A stretch of DNA of 64,000 nucleotides from the NCBI GenBank assembly GCA_008973525.1, contig WACJ01000383.1, forward strand, positions 62,001 to 126,000. The letters are read 5' to 3'. Shown here in pieces: positions 1 through 13,800 of this stretch. The number at the start of each line of letters is the position of its first letter. Within the stretch, counting starts at the first letter, position 1. The stretch is from Stenopsyche tienmushanensis (Eukaryota; Arthropoda; Insecta; Trichoptera; Stenopsychidae). The position numbers were made by a program, and so were the translations under genes. Under the pieces are notes generated by a model. It saw nothing but the letters and a program-made list of their open reading frames with translations. It did no database searches and was not told the origin of the DNA.

Positions 1-242
1 CGAATGATAATGGATAGAGCAAAATGTATCGATTCTTTCGTATCTGTGATAGAATCAGCACACAAAAGAAGAACTTTCAAGCTGACAGTTACAATTCTCT
101 ATATGTGTATGAAAAGGGCTATGCTTCTAGTTTATCGAATGCCAAAGTTGAGATTACATTGAGTTCCATCAATTTATGTGAGAATTGCAATTTCAAATTT
201 ACATTACAACGGCAATATATGTCTATTTTTATATGGTTTTAA

Positions 243-1600
243 ATTATTTCTAAAATGCTCGAGACTTGTGGTATAAGTGATTTTTTTTAGCTCATAGGAA
301 AAATTGATTTTATCCATTGCTTTTTTCCATTTATTAACGAAAATTGTTAGCTAAAAGGTTAAGCTATGTGTTGTGTAATACATAATAGAAAGGTTTGTTA
401 TTGGGTGTAAAAAAGGGTTATTTCAGGTAGGCTGATATTTGTATGCATATAAAATATTTGCATAAAAAATATATGTGTACAAATTTTAAGCTGTAATCTT
501 GACTTAAAAAAGATAACTGCAAATTTGGATCCTTTAAAACTAGCCGATAATTGTATAGTGATATCTGTATACTAAATGTTAAATAAATACGTCTGAGAAA
601 AAATAACGTTTAATGTGTTTTTTGTGTATAAATTGAAAGTGATGAAACGCTCAGATCTGTGCGCACGGTATTTATAGGGTTACTATCTAATGGAATTATT
701 TAGATATTCCAGGGGACCACAGCCGAAGCAGAATGCTAAAAATGTTTACAAAATAAGCATCGAAATGCTCGAATTGTAAATAAATTCAAATAATACGACA
801 AAGGCTCTGGAGATGCTTAACGCTTTTTAGTTAAATTCGTTTGGATAGGACTCAATCCGATGTGCTCGCCTCAATTAAGGTGCTCTAACCCAATTGAAGT
901 TGGCTAATCTGATGAAGCATCCACGTAGCTGAAGAACGACCGGCGACCTCACTTTCAACAGCTTTGATGATCAGTCGCTCAGAAATGGAGTCGGTGAATG
1001 CTGGGAAATCCTACACGACCCGATGACATTCTAATTTATACCATAATTCAATGAAAACTTGCTCTAGGAGTTTGAATTGTTGAGACTATATATAATTTAA
1101 TTTATATATCATAGCGCTACTTTTATAAATCACGACGAAATCGTTTGAAAAATATAATGAATTCCTCTTTTAATATAAACCTAAGCGACTCATCGGTGAG
1201 CTGCTATGTTTAAGTGGTTAAAAAAAATCCACCATGTCCTTAAATTTTTGCAATATTAAAAAAAAGTATTTTATAATTACTATTATAGCAGCATAGATAT
1301 TTGTTTTGGTTGTAAGGATTACAGATTTTTGGTCAACAGAAAAATGTATATATGGACTTAAGCCATCATTATTATAGGTAAAACTTCAACCAAATTTCTT
1401 TATCATAAGTTTTTTTGCTTTTCTTTCTGCAAAATCGCCAAAATCGGCAAAAAAATTTTAAAAAACATGCGGTCGTTAAGCTGTTAAAGGCAGATTTTAA
1501 TGTTTCGAAATAGAAGTATAGTTTAATAATTTGTTATATGTTGATAAAAATTATAATTTTCTGATTTGCACGTAGATAATTGTATCCACTTTTGTTCACG
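243..1600. other. intergenic, no gene recognised
   Basis: AT-rich sequence with stops in all frames and no family resemblance that I can see. A slightly GC-richer stretch near 840-1020 has no open frame worth reporting. Nothing is called here. Confidence 0.5.
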
Positions 1601-1639
1601 TACGTGATGGATTGCATATTACGAAGTTTACTAATTGTT

Positions 1640-2677
1640 TAATATCAGAAGATGGAAGCTCAAAGTGGAAAGTTATGAAAAAATCAGGAAATACAGAAGT
1701 TGAAGAGTGTATTTTTATATGGTTCATACAAAGACGATCAACTGGACAGCCAATATCTGGTCCATTATTGTGCTAAAGAGCAATATTTTTCAATACAAAA
1801 TAAAAATGGAGATTCCACATTCAAAGAAAATTGGGACTGGCTTGATAAATTTAAAGGATAGTATGCTATCAAGGAACTTGAAATTCATGGGGTAAAGTTT
1901 TCTGCTGACATACCTTCAGCAAACACATTAATTGACACATTGAAGCTGTTTGTGGAAAAGGAAGGATTCGATGAAGAGTTTATATAAAATGCTGATGAGA
2001 CCGGCTTCATTGGGAAAAAACTACCCAACAAATCTTTAGCATCGACGTGAAAATACTTCACTTGTCTTCACTATCAAAAGTCTGGATGAAAGGTCGAGTT
2101 TTTTAACGATGATGAGAAACAATTCAAACTCAAAAATTCATTGATAAAAGAGGAAACACATTGTTGTTACTAGACAATGTACCACCCATCTATAGAAAAT
2201 TTAAACCAGATCGATGAAATGTTTACGGTGCAATTTCTTCCACCAAATGGCACATCGGTAATACAACCAATGGATCAGGGTACAATAGAAACATTCAAAC
2301 ATTTACATGTAAATCAGATGCTTCGACGATTATTACAAGCAGACGAAAATAATGAAGAAACAGTTATCAGCTTCCATAAGAAAATAAATTTAAAACATTG
2401 TTGCTAAGCTGCGATAGGAGCAGATAGTAGAATTTCTTTAGATATGTCAAATTTGAAAAAATCTTGAAACAAAATTTTGAAAAGACCTTTAATAAGTTCC
2501 AGTAACGCGGTAGAACCTAATATAGACGACATTGCGGAAGCAATAGCACAAATTTGTGCTAAATGCGAGGAAGAAGATGTTACCTACAGGTTTAACTGCG
2601 ATGCAAACGATCCTGGATTCCAAATTTTGAATGATGATGAAATAATGAAAGAAATCTGCCTTAGAAGAACAAGGTAA
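1640..2677 (+). mobile_element. decayed Jerky/Tigger-type (pogo superfamily) transposase
   Basis: Conceptual translation with several frame changes and stops gives, in order: a CENP-B-type HTH tail (VEECIFIWFIQRRSTGQPIS, about 1700-1765), the first catalytic block NADETGF (about 1988), the second block LLLLDN (about 2165-2180), the third block LPPNGTSVIQPMDQG (2238-2282), and an acidic C-terminal part with NDPGFQILNDDEI (about 2606-2644). This order and these motifs are those of the DDE_1 transposases of Tigger/Jerky elements and of host genes derived from them. Stops after LCC-like and KSLAST-like segments show the copy is dead. I did not find terminal inverted repeats with confidence. The longest open piece, 2177-2407, carries the third catalytic aspartate. 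Assignment to the superfamily is solid; the exact family is not known. Confidence 0.85.
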
Positions 2678-2699
2678 ATATTCTTTTTTACACAAAAAT

Positions 2700-4850
2700 A
2701 TCACTTTTGCACAAAAGTATTACGAATCAGAAATGAAAAGAAGCCTTTCTCAAATGAGCGAGTCAAGAATAAATTTCAATATGACAATATGAGTTGTTTC
2801 CCTTTTTCATTGTTATTTCTAGAAGACATATTGAATGTTGTGAAGGATAGTATAAGCATCCTTATGAATAAAAAAAAAATATATCACCTAATTTGATCAT
2901 ATGAGTGCAAAACAGTGTTATGTCTTTGCGAGAAATTTCTGCCAAAAGTGCCATGTGACGATATATAGACGTCCAAACTACAGTCTGAAATCGATTTGCA
3001 TTTCATAAAGATTTATTTTATTTTATGTTTTACCAAACTAGCCTATTATGCATATCAATTCCCATTCGACATAAATCCCACCGGAACAACATCGAAAAAA
3101 TCGATGTCTCACAGAGGCGACACAAAACCGGGTAAAATTAAACATAAATACAACTATAAATTAAATATTTAATTTTATAATATTTTTTTAAATGAACTAA
3201 AAAATATCTTAATTATATTATCACGCCTGGTATTAAAATAAATGCAACTACAAGATAAACATATATATTGTGTGTAATGCGCAGTGCATTCCTGATAATT
3301 ACGACGTCGACCATAACCGTATTTATTATGTATTGAGGCCAAATTCCTAACAATAACCAATTTTGTCAGTTCGTTATGTACTCACAACCGTAATAATTAT
3401 TCATTGTAAGCGACTCGCATGCTTATTATCGCAAGTATTTTTAAAACACGAATCGATTACATTTGCTGAGTGATGTATTATCGCATAAATACTGCATCGA
3501 CAGCTATTTGACAGATCCATATCGATGTCTGTCATAAACCCCGCCCATTACGATTGAACGTAACAAGTTTTTTAGCGAGCATGAATATTATTTATGTAAT
3601 AAAAACTTCTCTTTATTCAAATGAATACGCCGAAATGTAATCAACAATTTCTATTAGGTTTATTATGGATATCGTATATAAGAGCTTTTCATCTCTAATT
3701 GTTTAGGGCTTCTGATTGCCGAATAAGATACGGGCTTCGCACTAATCATATCATCAATAGATGAAAATCTACCATATGAATTTATCCACGCATAAAAAAC
3801 TTTTACAGCACGTGGATCTTTTGAAGATTATTATCAAGGGACGTTATTACCCGCATTTCAATAATTAAGAAACATTAAAAAATGTTTGACATTTTATTTT
3901 GAGCGTTTAGATTATGATTTTTTTGCGTCTGTTGAAATGTCAATTTGCGTCAATTTGGACTCAATTTTATTGATGTTTCACAATGCGATAATTCTTTGAC
4001 ACGTGTCGTCCTTTTTTGTTATTAAATAAATCTATTCTCAGATTTTTGTTGTATTAAATATGAATCATTATTTGCACAGGCAACACTGAGCACTCACGCC
4101 TCTCGTCTTAATTGAACATAATCAACTATTTGACATGCATCAATGTAACGATAAATTATTTCATTTGCATGTTGAAATAAATTTATATTAATGTATTTTA
4201 AATGCTTAAAATTAATATTCAATCATAACTTGCTAAAGGCACGTATTCAAGAATTTTAATATGAATTATAAATATATAGAAAAAAGGGGATCTATGATTA
4301 ATCAAAGATAGTTTTTGTTCTTGCAGTTTTATTGAAGTATATTAACATCGAATTCATTAAACTCATTTATGGGATCATGCATTTACATATAGAAACATTC
4401 AATTGGAACATATTTGTAGATATCAGTTACACATATACACCTCTATGCTAATAAAAAAATCAGATCCATTTACGAGCAAAAGCCAAATTAAATACATTTT
4501 TAACGATTGACTAGTCACACACTTATAAAAATATCGATTGGAATGCATCAATAAAAAATAAATACATTTTAAATATCCTTAGGCCTTAAAATATATAACA
4601 AGCAGATCTGGGATTTACAAGAATATCTTTCTCTTACATTAGGATCTATGAACGTAAACTAACAAAATATTGGAATATTTCTTATATAATAACGAATATA
4701 ACTAAAAAGCATGAGTGCTTATAGATCATTTACAGGTGACACAAACATAAATGTATGGCACATTTGATGGTTGTATACGGGGTTATGTATGACTGATAAC
4801 ATAAACTTATGTTAATAATTTTAAAATGCTTTTAAGTTAATAATCACATT
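2700..4850. other. intergenic, downstream of orcokinin A end
   Basis: AT-rich and without a supported gene. The 3' untranslated region of the orcokinin A transcript (minus strand) must lie in the upper part of this stretch. I see no AATAAA on the minus strand close to the stop, so the cleavage site is not placed. Confidence 0.4.
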
Positions 4851-4858
4851 TGAGGAGA

Positions 4859-7800
4859 TTAAAAATTGCGCTTGAAGCCGCCAAAGTTGGAATGATCGAT
4901 CTCGTCAAAGTTGACACTTCCTCCGAATCTCTTGGATGTGCTTGCCAGTTTCTCTGTGGATTTCTCTTCACCCTGTCTGAAAGCAATGTTGGGATAGTAG
5001 TATTCCAAGGGGATCTCGTTCTGCATGCGTCTGAAAATTAAAAACATCCTTATTATAGCACGCCGAAAGAAAATAATGGAACGAGGCATCTTTGGATCTC
5101 ATATGTTGAATATTTCAAATCCTCTTATTATATAATATATACCTCCACGTCTTTTTTATTTTACCATAATCAATATTAATACATCAAAGAATACAAAGAT
5201 CCCTTTGTACTTGGTGAAGTAATCGCTTGTGGCTTATTATCCTTTGTAAAAAATACCTTTTTCATATTGATGCTATGAAACAATTTATCTATTGAGAAAT
5301 AGGACGACTACCATATTCGGTGTATATAACAATGAGAAGATAAATTATTTCATACAATGAAAGCATATATATTTTTGGGTAAATATGATCATATATGATT
5401 TTTATATGATGCTGTGAAATCGCATCTTAGGCTTCTTCTTGGGAAGAAATAAATGTAGACAATATTTCTTGATAATTTAAAGGATGATAAATTAGATTGA
5501 ATTGTAATTGGAAGATCATCATAACAGTAGTTGTATAAATGTACGCTTAACACTTTACAGTCTGGGATGTTTGGTATTAAATCATCTGGAGTCCCAGGTA
5601 GTTTCGCATAAAATGTCTAAAACACTATTTCTTTTGCGAAACTGATATATCATCTTATATATTGTTATTTTCCCAGTATTCCCACAGAAACACAAACAAC
5701 AGATGGACAAAACGCGTATAGGTGTGTGTACTTGCACACTAAGAATTATTCCCCATGGCTGCGTTTATTAATGACTTTGTCGCAGTTATTTTTTCAAGTA
5801 AAAACAGGAGATATAAAGAACAAACCCCCAGTGGGATTACATACGAAATTCAAAGGCCATAAACATCCTTCATTCATTAATACGTTATGATTTTCATATC
5901 GCACGAGAGCATACGAAAGATGAAAGTTAACGAACCATTCAGATCTTGCTTACTCTGGGGCAGATGTAAAAAAAATATAAGAAAAACACGATGAATATAC
6001 CCTGAATAGTCTCGGAAGAGGACGACGAATGTCGAGGAGAGGTAATCCGAAGCAGATGACCTTTCCTACGGTATATTTTTCACACTGGGCAAAATAATAA
6101 AAACGGAGACTATTGGTATGAGCGTCCATCGGTTTATTCAGATATAAATAGACACACATCGAGGGTTGTTTATGTGCGACGATATAATTTTAACCCCTAC
6201 CAGCTAGAAAAAATCACGTACAATAGAGCCGATATAAAAACACAGTCGAATTGAAATTTCCATCGGGGCTGAAATCTGTATAATTGATTCATGGGCAACG
6301 TGTCTAAATAGCTTTTGTGTTGAAAAATAATATTTTTCACACGAAAATAGATTCTTTAATGTGTTCATAAATATGCCTTAATATTCATCGAGGGACTCAT
6401 TCATGAGTTGATGGCTTCTTCGCGGATGGGAAGCCACCATTGTTCGATACAGACCTCATATCCGACCATAAATGTGATGAAAGTTTGAAGTTTCCATCAA
6501 AATTATTGTTATCGTGCTTGACTGTCTTGGATGTATAGCTGTTCAGCATCAATGAGATAAATAATAACAACGTGAGGCATGATATAAATGCTCATATCAT
6601 GAAGCTTTTTAAATAACTTAAAGGGAATATGAAAACGGAAAATCTCTTTTGAATTGAAGGCATGTGCTTTAGTTTTCGTCGTAGATGCTGTATGAAAGAT
6701 ATTGAAAACATCTATAGAAGAAAATAGACGTTCTAATAATAGCAAATCGTGAAAATGATACTATAAAAGCGAGTTCTCTTGTGAGACTGTGAATTTCCAT
6801 AAAAGAGCCTTTGATGGAAAATATTTTGAATTCATGATGTTTAGATTCCAATAGAATAACAAAGCAGATTATTTGTTATAAATCGATATAAGATCTAATA
6901 CAATACAATTGATTGATTGGTTCATTAAAACTAAATTATAAGGGCATAGAAACAATATTAATTTAAATTCAAATGTGATGATTTCATTTGCTCAAAATTC
7001 ACTACAAATAGTATTTTTTTTTGGTGTAGATATGTTTTTTTTTAATAATACGAGTTTTCATTGCCCCAAATATGAAAATTTTGCTTATTGACGAATCCAC
7101 CATTGTGAAATGAGTTTCATCGCTAAACAAAATTTGATCGCGATCCGTTCATTCGTCAAATCAACGGTCTGAAAAGCGGACCAATTGAGCATACAAACCT
7201 TATAGCCACTCTGTCTTCTTTTAGGGCTTTTTTGCGGTATTTTCTATGATCATGGAAGTAACTTAGCGTCTAGACCAAACTAGATCGTGCACAATTATAT
7301 CTATATAGATGTGAAAATATAATCCCAAATAATTAAATCTCTGCTTGAAAGCCCACGACAATCCGAATGAATAACCCATTGCGATATAAATAGGGATTTT
7401 ATACGATCCTATTTGAACTACTCGCACATGGAAAACTAAGTCGGGAAATTCATTTTAGATTTTATGATTATCATGGAACGTTTTAGGGGCATTTAATGAT
7501 AAATGGCTCATAAAACTTGGAAGAAGAACGATGTAAATCTTTCTAATTAATCACGTTCATTGTCATTCATCCATTGTAGCTGATTTTGTATTGGAACTCT
7601 GCCTTTTGAATGACAAGCCAAATAATTAAATAATATATTTTCAACATCTCCTCCATTAATATACGTTTGTATGACTTAAAATCGAGGATGTTTATCGAGC
7701 TTTTATCAAAGCATAATTTGCAAAATAGTTTAGAGTGTGTTTGGCTTTGTTCATAGAGGCGAATTATGGATGCAAAATTAGTTTAACGCCGCGTTAAATC

Positions 7801-10800
7801 CAATGCACTTAATGCGGATACGTTGCATGTAATCAACTTTATCGTCCATCAACGGGAAGCCAGTTTTTAAATTAAATTATGATCGCATGCAGCGTAATAT
7901 TTCAAACAATTTTGCATTATTATGTTCGATGAAAGGACGAAATGGGCATTTTAAAAATTAAATTCAACGACGCGACTTGATTAATCTTCAAATTGGGATA
8001 ACGTCACCCGGTGGCATTCATGTCGAAAGGTCAAACCCGTCACGTTCTTCATGTATGTTTTAGTTTACAATGTTAACCGTTGTCATATTATTTCAATTCA
8101 AGCGTGTAATTAAGCGGTGTGGAGTGAATTATATATATACTACGGCTTTATATAAATAGATACGTTAATGTTCATATAAATTTGAATTAGACCCATATGG
8201 CATTGTTGCCAACCGACTTGTTGAATGTCAGGTGCCTCACGGCTGGTTAGCATTGCTCCAATTACGTTATTGTTAACATTTTTGAATTATTAGGTAAGAT
8301 TTAAATTTATTACAATTAGCGTATGTTGTGCGTCCCGCAAATGATATATCATGTCGTTTCGGTGCGACGGAGCTTTTAAGAACACGGCTTGGTTTCGATG
8401 TCTCGCTGGGAACTATGATTAGTGGCCCCTACATTCCCTAATGATGGTCCGCGTCAATATTCATGACCCGGGATAAAACAGGGCATTTTATTTTCGATAC
8501 CGACTATCTCGTGTAATATTTCCCCCCTCGATCTCATTTCGTGTTCTGGTTGGCATACATTTATGTTGTATCGGAAATAGGCGACGATAATTAAAAATGG
8601 GACTTGAATGGACGAACGACTCCGTTTGTGGATTTTTCCGATTGAAATTCCGATCAGTAATTAGGCGTGGATGCATCGAGAATTTTAAAATCACGAATGA
8701 AACGTGATTGAATGCGGATATGATATTAGAATAAAAAAATAAATAAACATTTTTAATTTAAAAATATTATTATTTATGCATTAATCATTTAATCTGCAAT
8801 TATTATTTACGTATTAAAACGATTTACATATTTCGTTTTAAATTCAAATAAATGCACAAATGGATGGCGTTATTAAACTGGCCGCCAATGTTGAGATTAC
8901 GGCCAAATATCGCTCAACTGACAGTTGCGGAAAATGACAGATGAGTAGATTTCAAACATGTTTTTATTCGTTATGAAGTATTATTAATGATTTATGAGCC
9001 TTATTATGTGTCCATAGTTATATTCATGCCTTTGCTTAAATGCTGTAATGGTGGCATATCTCATTTTGGCTTTGAATAAAGGCAAAACCTTTCGTTGGAC
9101 ATTCTCGTAAACAAAGTTATGTTTGTAAATTAATGGTCGGCATAGAAAATTACAGGTTGATTTATCTTTATTTTGCATAATCGTCAAGATTTTGTGTTTT
9201 TGATTAGTATTAGCATGGAATTTATAAACTCGCAATATAGAGCGCTATAATAAGTTTTCAATTATTGAATATTTGTTTTTGTAAGGCGAAATAATATGCA
9301 ATTTGATTGAATCTGAATTTGTGGAATGTTATTTCGTTCGAGCGAAATTGATACCATTTGAGTATTGTTTCGCTAAAATTAAGTAGATTTTGGGCTCACA
9401 AAGAAAATAATATTATTCATTACGACGAGACAAAGAGAATTTGATTTCATCATGGAAGTATATTTGATTTGACGAAATGTTGATTTATTTCATAATATAG
9501 ATTTATTTTTGAATATTATATTATGTATATTTATAATCTATGCCCTGAACAATTTAAGCATGCATTCGAATTCTTGAAATGTATTATATATCAGAAAATG
9601 AAAAGTTATTCTTTGTCTTTTTGTTAGTGCAAAAATTACTTTCGCGTATGACTCGAGGGCAGATACGATTCAAAACAGAAATGAGAAAACATCCACATTT
9701 TAAAAAAATGGATTCATCTTACTACATATGCGGCGTTGGATTTGTCCAACAATTTTCTGCATTCATCCTCTAAAATATAAATATAGTTAATAGATTTGAG
9801 ATAAACGAAACGTCTCGATCAAATTAAATGTCATATCCACAGATGAGATTTAGAGGCAGATATCCTTTTGTTGTATATTATACCCTTTGAGCATAATAAT
9901 CTACCTTTACATCTGATTTAATTAAAATTTAATCGTAAATTCGACATTATATATTACAATACAATAAAAATAAATATATCAATATATATATATACCTAAT
10001 TGCTTCGGCTCTCCTGTCCCCAAAACCGAAATCGCCTGGGTGGATATCCCGCAAAAGGTTTCCACCGCCAAGGGCATCAAGGTTGCGAATTTTGTATCCT
10101 ATAATAAAAAAATACAACAGTAAATATATGCATTAATAAAGGAAACGAACCCAAAATCATAATAAATTTAAAAGATAAAAAATAAAGCCTACCAAAAAAA
10201 ATCACCGTTGAAATAATGTTGAATTGATGATAAACATTACATAGTACCATATGAAGATTCGTATACGTATATAGTCTTCAATTGTCTTTAAATATGGAGT
10301 CATAGTTGCTATTTCAATGAAATAAACCCATCTGCTCTTTTAGAAGAGTTTAAATTCATCTTATTCACCAGATATCTCTCTGCAGATTCAGACGGCGTTG
10401 TAATTCCCACCTACGTATTCCGAACGTTCATGTGGTACGCCCATTTGTGATTTTGCCTTTGATGATATTTCTCTTATGATGACGTAGTTGTTATCAGCGA
10501 ATAATTGGATGCTTCTCGGATAAAAAAGTAATTTGAATATTGCCATAAAGGTCGAGGTTAAACTGTGCAATGAAAATTAATGATGTGATGTCGAATTGGT
10601 AAACTAGCAAAGTCATTCCATATCGAGAAGCATTTTATCACGTTAATGAGTTGTTCTTGAACGAAGAAAAGCAATGTAAATACGAAATCTTTGTTCTAAT
10701 TATTTTATAGCATTTGCTATAAATAGTTTCCATCGTATTCCATAGCATAATTTATACTGTTTATTCTGCGATAGTGGCTTTGAGCAAAACTTTTAAGTTG

Positions 10801-13800
10801 TTCTGAAACTCCATTATATTAATAAAAAATGAAAGAAATACTATATGATTTACTTCCATATACAGGATTAAGTAGGCGGATACTTATAAAGGTCAGAACA
10901 AATATTTAAAAAGCTTTAAATCAACTCCAAACTGCTGGAAACGCTATTGATTTTTATATTTTTTCCAATATGGGTCAATGATTAAAGGTACTCATCAGAT
11001 GCTTTGAGAATTTATACGGGCTTTGACTACATATTTGCATGTTTAACCCTTTTAGATCCGATTGAATCAACAGTAAAAATGATTTTTGTTTCGTAAAAAT
11101 ATAAATATTGGCATGGATCCTGTGGAAAGGTTCTCTCCAAATAAGCATTAAAATGTATTATTAAAATTCAATCGAGCGTTATGATCCCAACTTATGCCGA
11201 AACTTTCATATTTTTGAATAGATTGAAATCTGTATGTAAACATAAGCGGATTGAAATAAATAGGAGTCCAAGCAAACATATATTTTAGTCGACTTTATAC
11301 AGTATGAATACCTAACTATAAGTGACTATAAATTATACTGTATTCAAATGTGGCTTACATATGCAAAATTCCATTAGCTTTATAATTGTATTTTGCATTC
11401 AAAGACATAGTAGTTCTGGTTAATGTTGAGTTTGAAATTTGAATGCCCAACTTCATGGACGAACGACTAATGGAGAGACAAACTTGAATATGCATTATAT
11501 CGACGCGAATTTTCTGAATGGAAATGCGGAAAAATAATATATTTCACATCCAAGTTTTATAACCGGATGAATTTTGTTCTGGAAACTTTGTTTTCCCATG
11601 TGTTATTGTGGGCATAAGTTTGTTAATAAAGTTGTTTATTGCGTTCTATACAAGAAGTTGATACGATTGTTTTATCTTTGTTTATGAGAATATGAACATT
11701 CATCCGCGATAAAGTAAAATTTTAAGCCGGCAGATTAACAAATTTGCTATATAATTCTGTGGAAAGAAATGTTTTCATTAGTAGAGATTTGGCTAGAAAT
11801 AAAATGAAGCGGAAATAATATGAAAATAACTTTATTTATACGGTTATTTGAACATTCCTTAGAGAAATACTTATACATGTTAATAAATAAATAAATAAAT
11901 CCAAGCAATCTCCATATTAAGTAAATTGGTAAGCCTCTTAAACTACATTTCCACCACCGAGTCCATCGAGATTTCTTACAAGATTACCTCCTCCCAAGCT
12001 ATCCAAGTTTCTAACGAGGTTTCCACCTCCCAGACTATCTAAATTTCTTCCTACGAGATTACCCCCGCCTAATTGATCCAAGTTCCTCAAAAGGTGTCCT
12101 CCTCCCAAACTGTCCAAGTTCCTCATAGGATGTCCACCGCCTAATTGGTCCAAAGTTCTTCCACCATCGCTGTTATAAAAACGAGCATATGGCGAGTTTC
12201 TTAAATGACCACCTCCCAATTGATCCAAATTGCGAAGGAGATGTCCACCACCCAATTGATCCAGATTGCGAAGTGGATGACCACCTCCCAAATGATCCAA
12301 ATTGCGGACCAAATTACCACCACCGAGCGAGTCTAAATTACGAACTAAATTACCCCCGCCCAAAGAATCTAAATTACGGACTAAATTTCCACCACCTAAT
12401 GAATCCAAATTTCGCAAAAGGTGTCCACCCCCTAATTGATCCAAATTTCGGACGAGGTTTCCACCGCCGAGCGAATCCAAATTTCGCACAAGGTTTCCTC
12501 CTCCTAAAGAATCCAAATTGCGAACGAGATTACCGCCACCCAATGAATCTAAATTCCTAATTAGATGACCACCACCCAGACTATCCAAGTGCTTTAACAG
12601 CGCCAAATTTCGAGCAATATATTCATTTCTAACGTGATCAGGCATCATCAATGCATGACCTCCACCTAAACCATCCAAATTTTTCTCGAGCTTTTCCTCA
12701 ACTTCCTGGATATCTGAAAATTCAACCAATATATTTAAAAACAATGCAAATTATATTTAAATACATCGAAATAATTCAATATTAACAACAAATAGGACAT
12801 ACGAACAAATATTATACTTACCCTGTACAATATACACAGAACGATACACAATACACAGGACAACACATCACAACATCAGAAGAAATTAGCGCTTTAATCA
12901 GCTATCGATTTATCCCGGATGCTTGATTTTCAAAGTTATATTACATTAAAATCAAGTCTACTGAACTTTAATTTATGGGCTGTAAACATATATTGGGCGT
13001 CGGTTTCTTCAGCTCGATAATAGCCTGAGCTTAAATATGTTTTGTTCTACTGTATCTCGGCAAACTTACGAAGCCAAACTTTTAAAATAGTGTCGGCTCC
13101 TAAATCACATCAGAATAACTTGGGGGTTGTTCAAGTCGGATTTTTTGAAGCTGGTGAATCACGTCTCGCATGAGGTTAAATAAAAAGTTCACAAAAGGTC
13201 GCCGCAAAGCTTTACCCTTCAGATGGGCTCTGAACAAAAAAACTTGTGGAGTGTTTTATTTGTAAATTATCATGATTCTGTATCCAACGTCACAAGTATG
13301 AAAAATTTTAAACGAAATGAATCACAGTAATTTGGCCAAAGTGAGAGATTTTTTCAGCTTGGTAAAAATTTTATTTGGCTCGAGGCCAACGTTGGACCAC
13401 ATTCGTCACTGTAGTGATAACCGCGGAGTAATTCACAAGATTAATTCACATCGTAAACTATTTGCTCAGCTGTAGAACAACGTGTCGCATAAAAATATAT
13501 TCGGACATCAGCGTGTTAATCTCACGACGGTCTGATCCTTCGATGAACTTTGCACCGTTTTTGAATCGCAAGTTGAATCGCTTGTGTTAACGACGCACCA
13601 AGGGGGTGAATTAACACTGTAGCAGAAAACAAAGTTAGCACATAATGTGCTCGGAAGCGACTCTATCCTCAGATGTATAAAGCGTTACGACGTTGAAGGA
13701 TCGGATTAAAAGCAAATAATTTTTTAATTGAATATAAAATTTTAGCACTTTGACGCGATCTTCATCCGAGTGTTTTGCATTGGAAATTCCTGCGAGATCC

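Larger units (their letters stand above)
5031..9995. other. last intron of the orcokinin A transcript
   Basis: About 5 kb with no exon seen. It holds a transposase remnant and a dispersed repeat near 7.04-7.29 kb, listed separately. The stretch 7.95-8.7 kb is somewhat GC-richer, without an open frame of note. Confidence 0.55.

Noticed and set aside
12189..12560. 123-codon plus-strand frame with repeats rich in Asn, Pro and His
   Set aside because: It is the antisense shadow of the orcokinin B repeats; the minus-strand frame has the peptide logic, splice sites and signal peptide.
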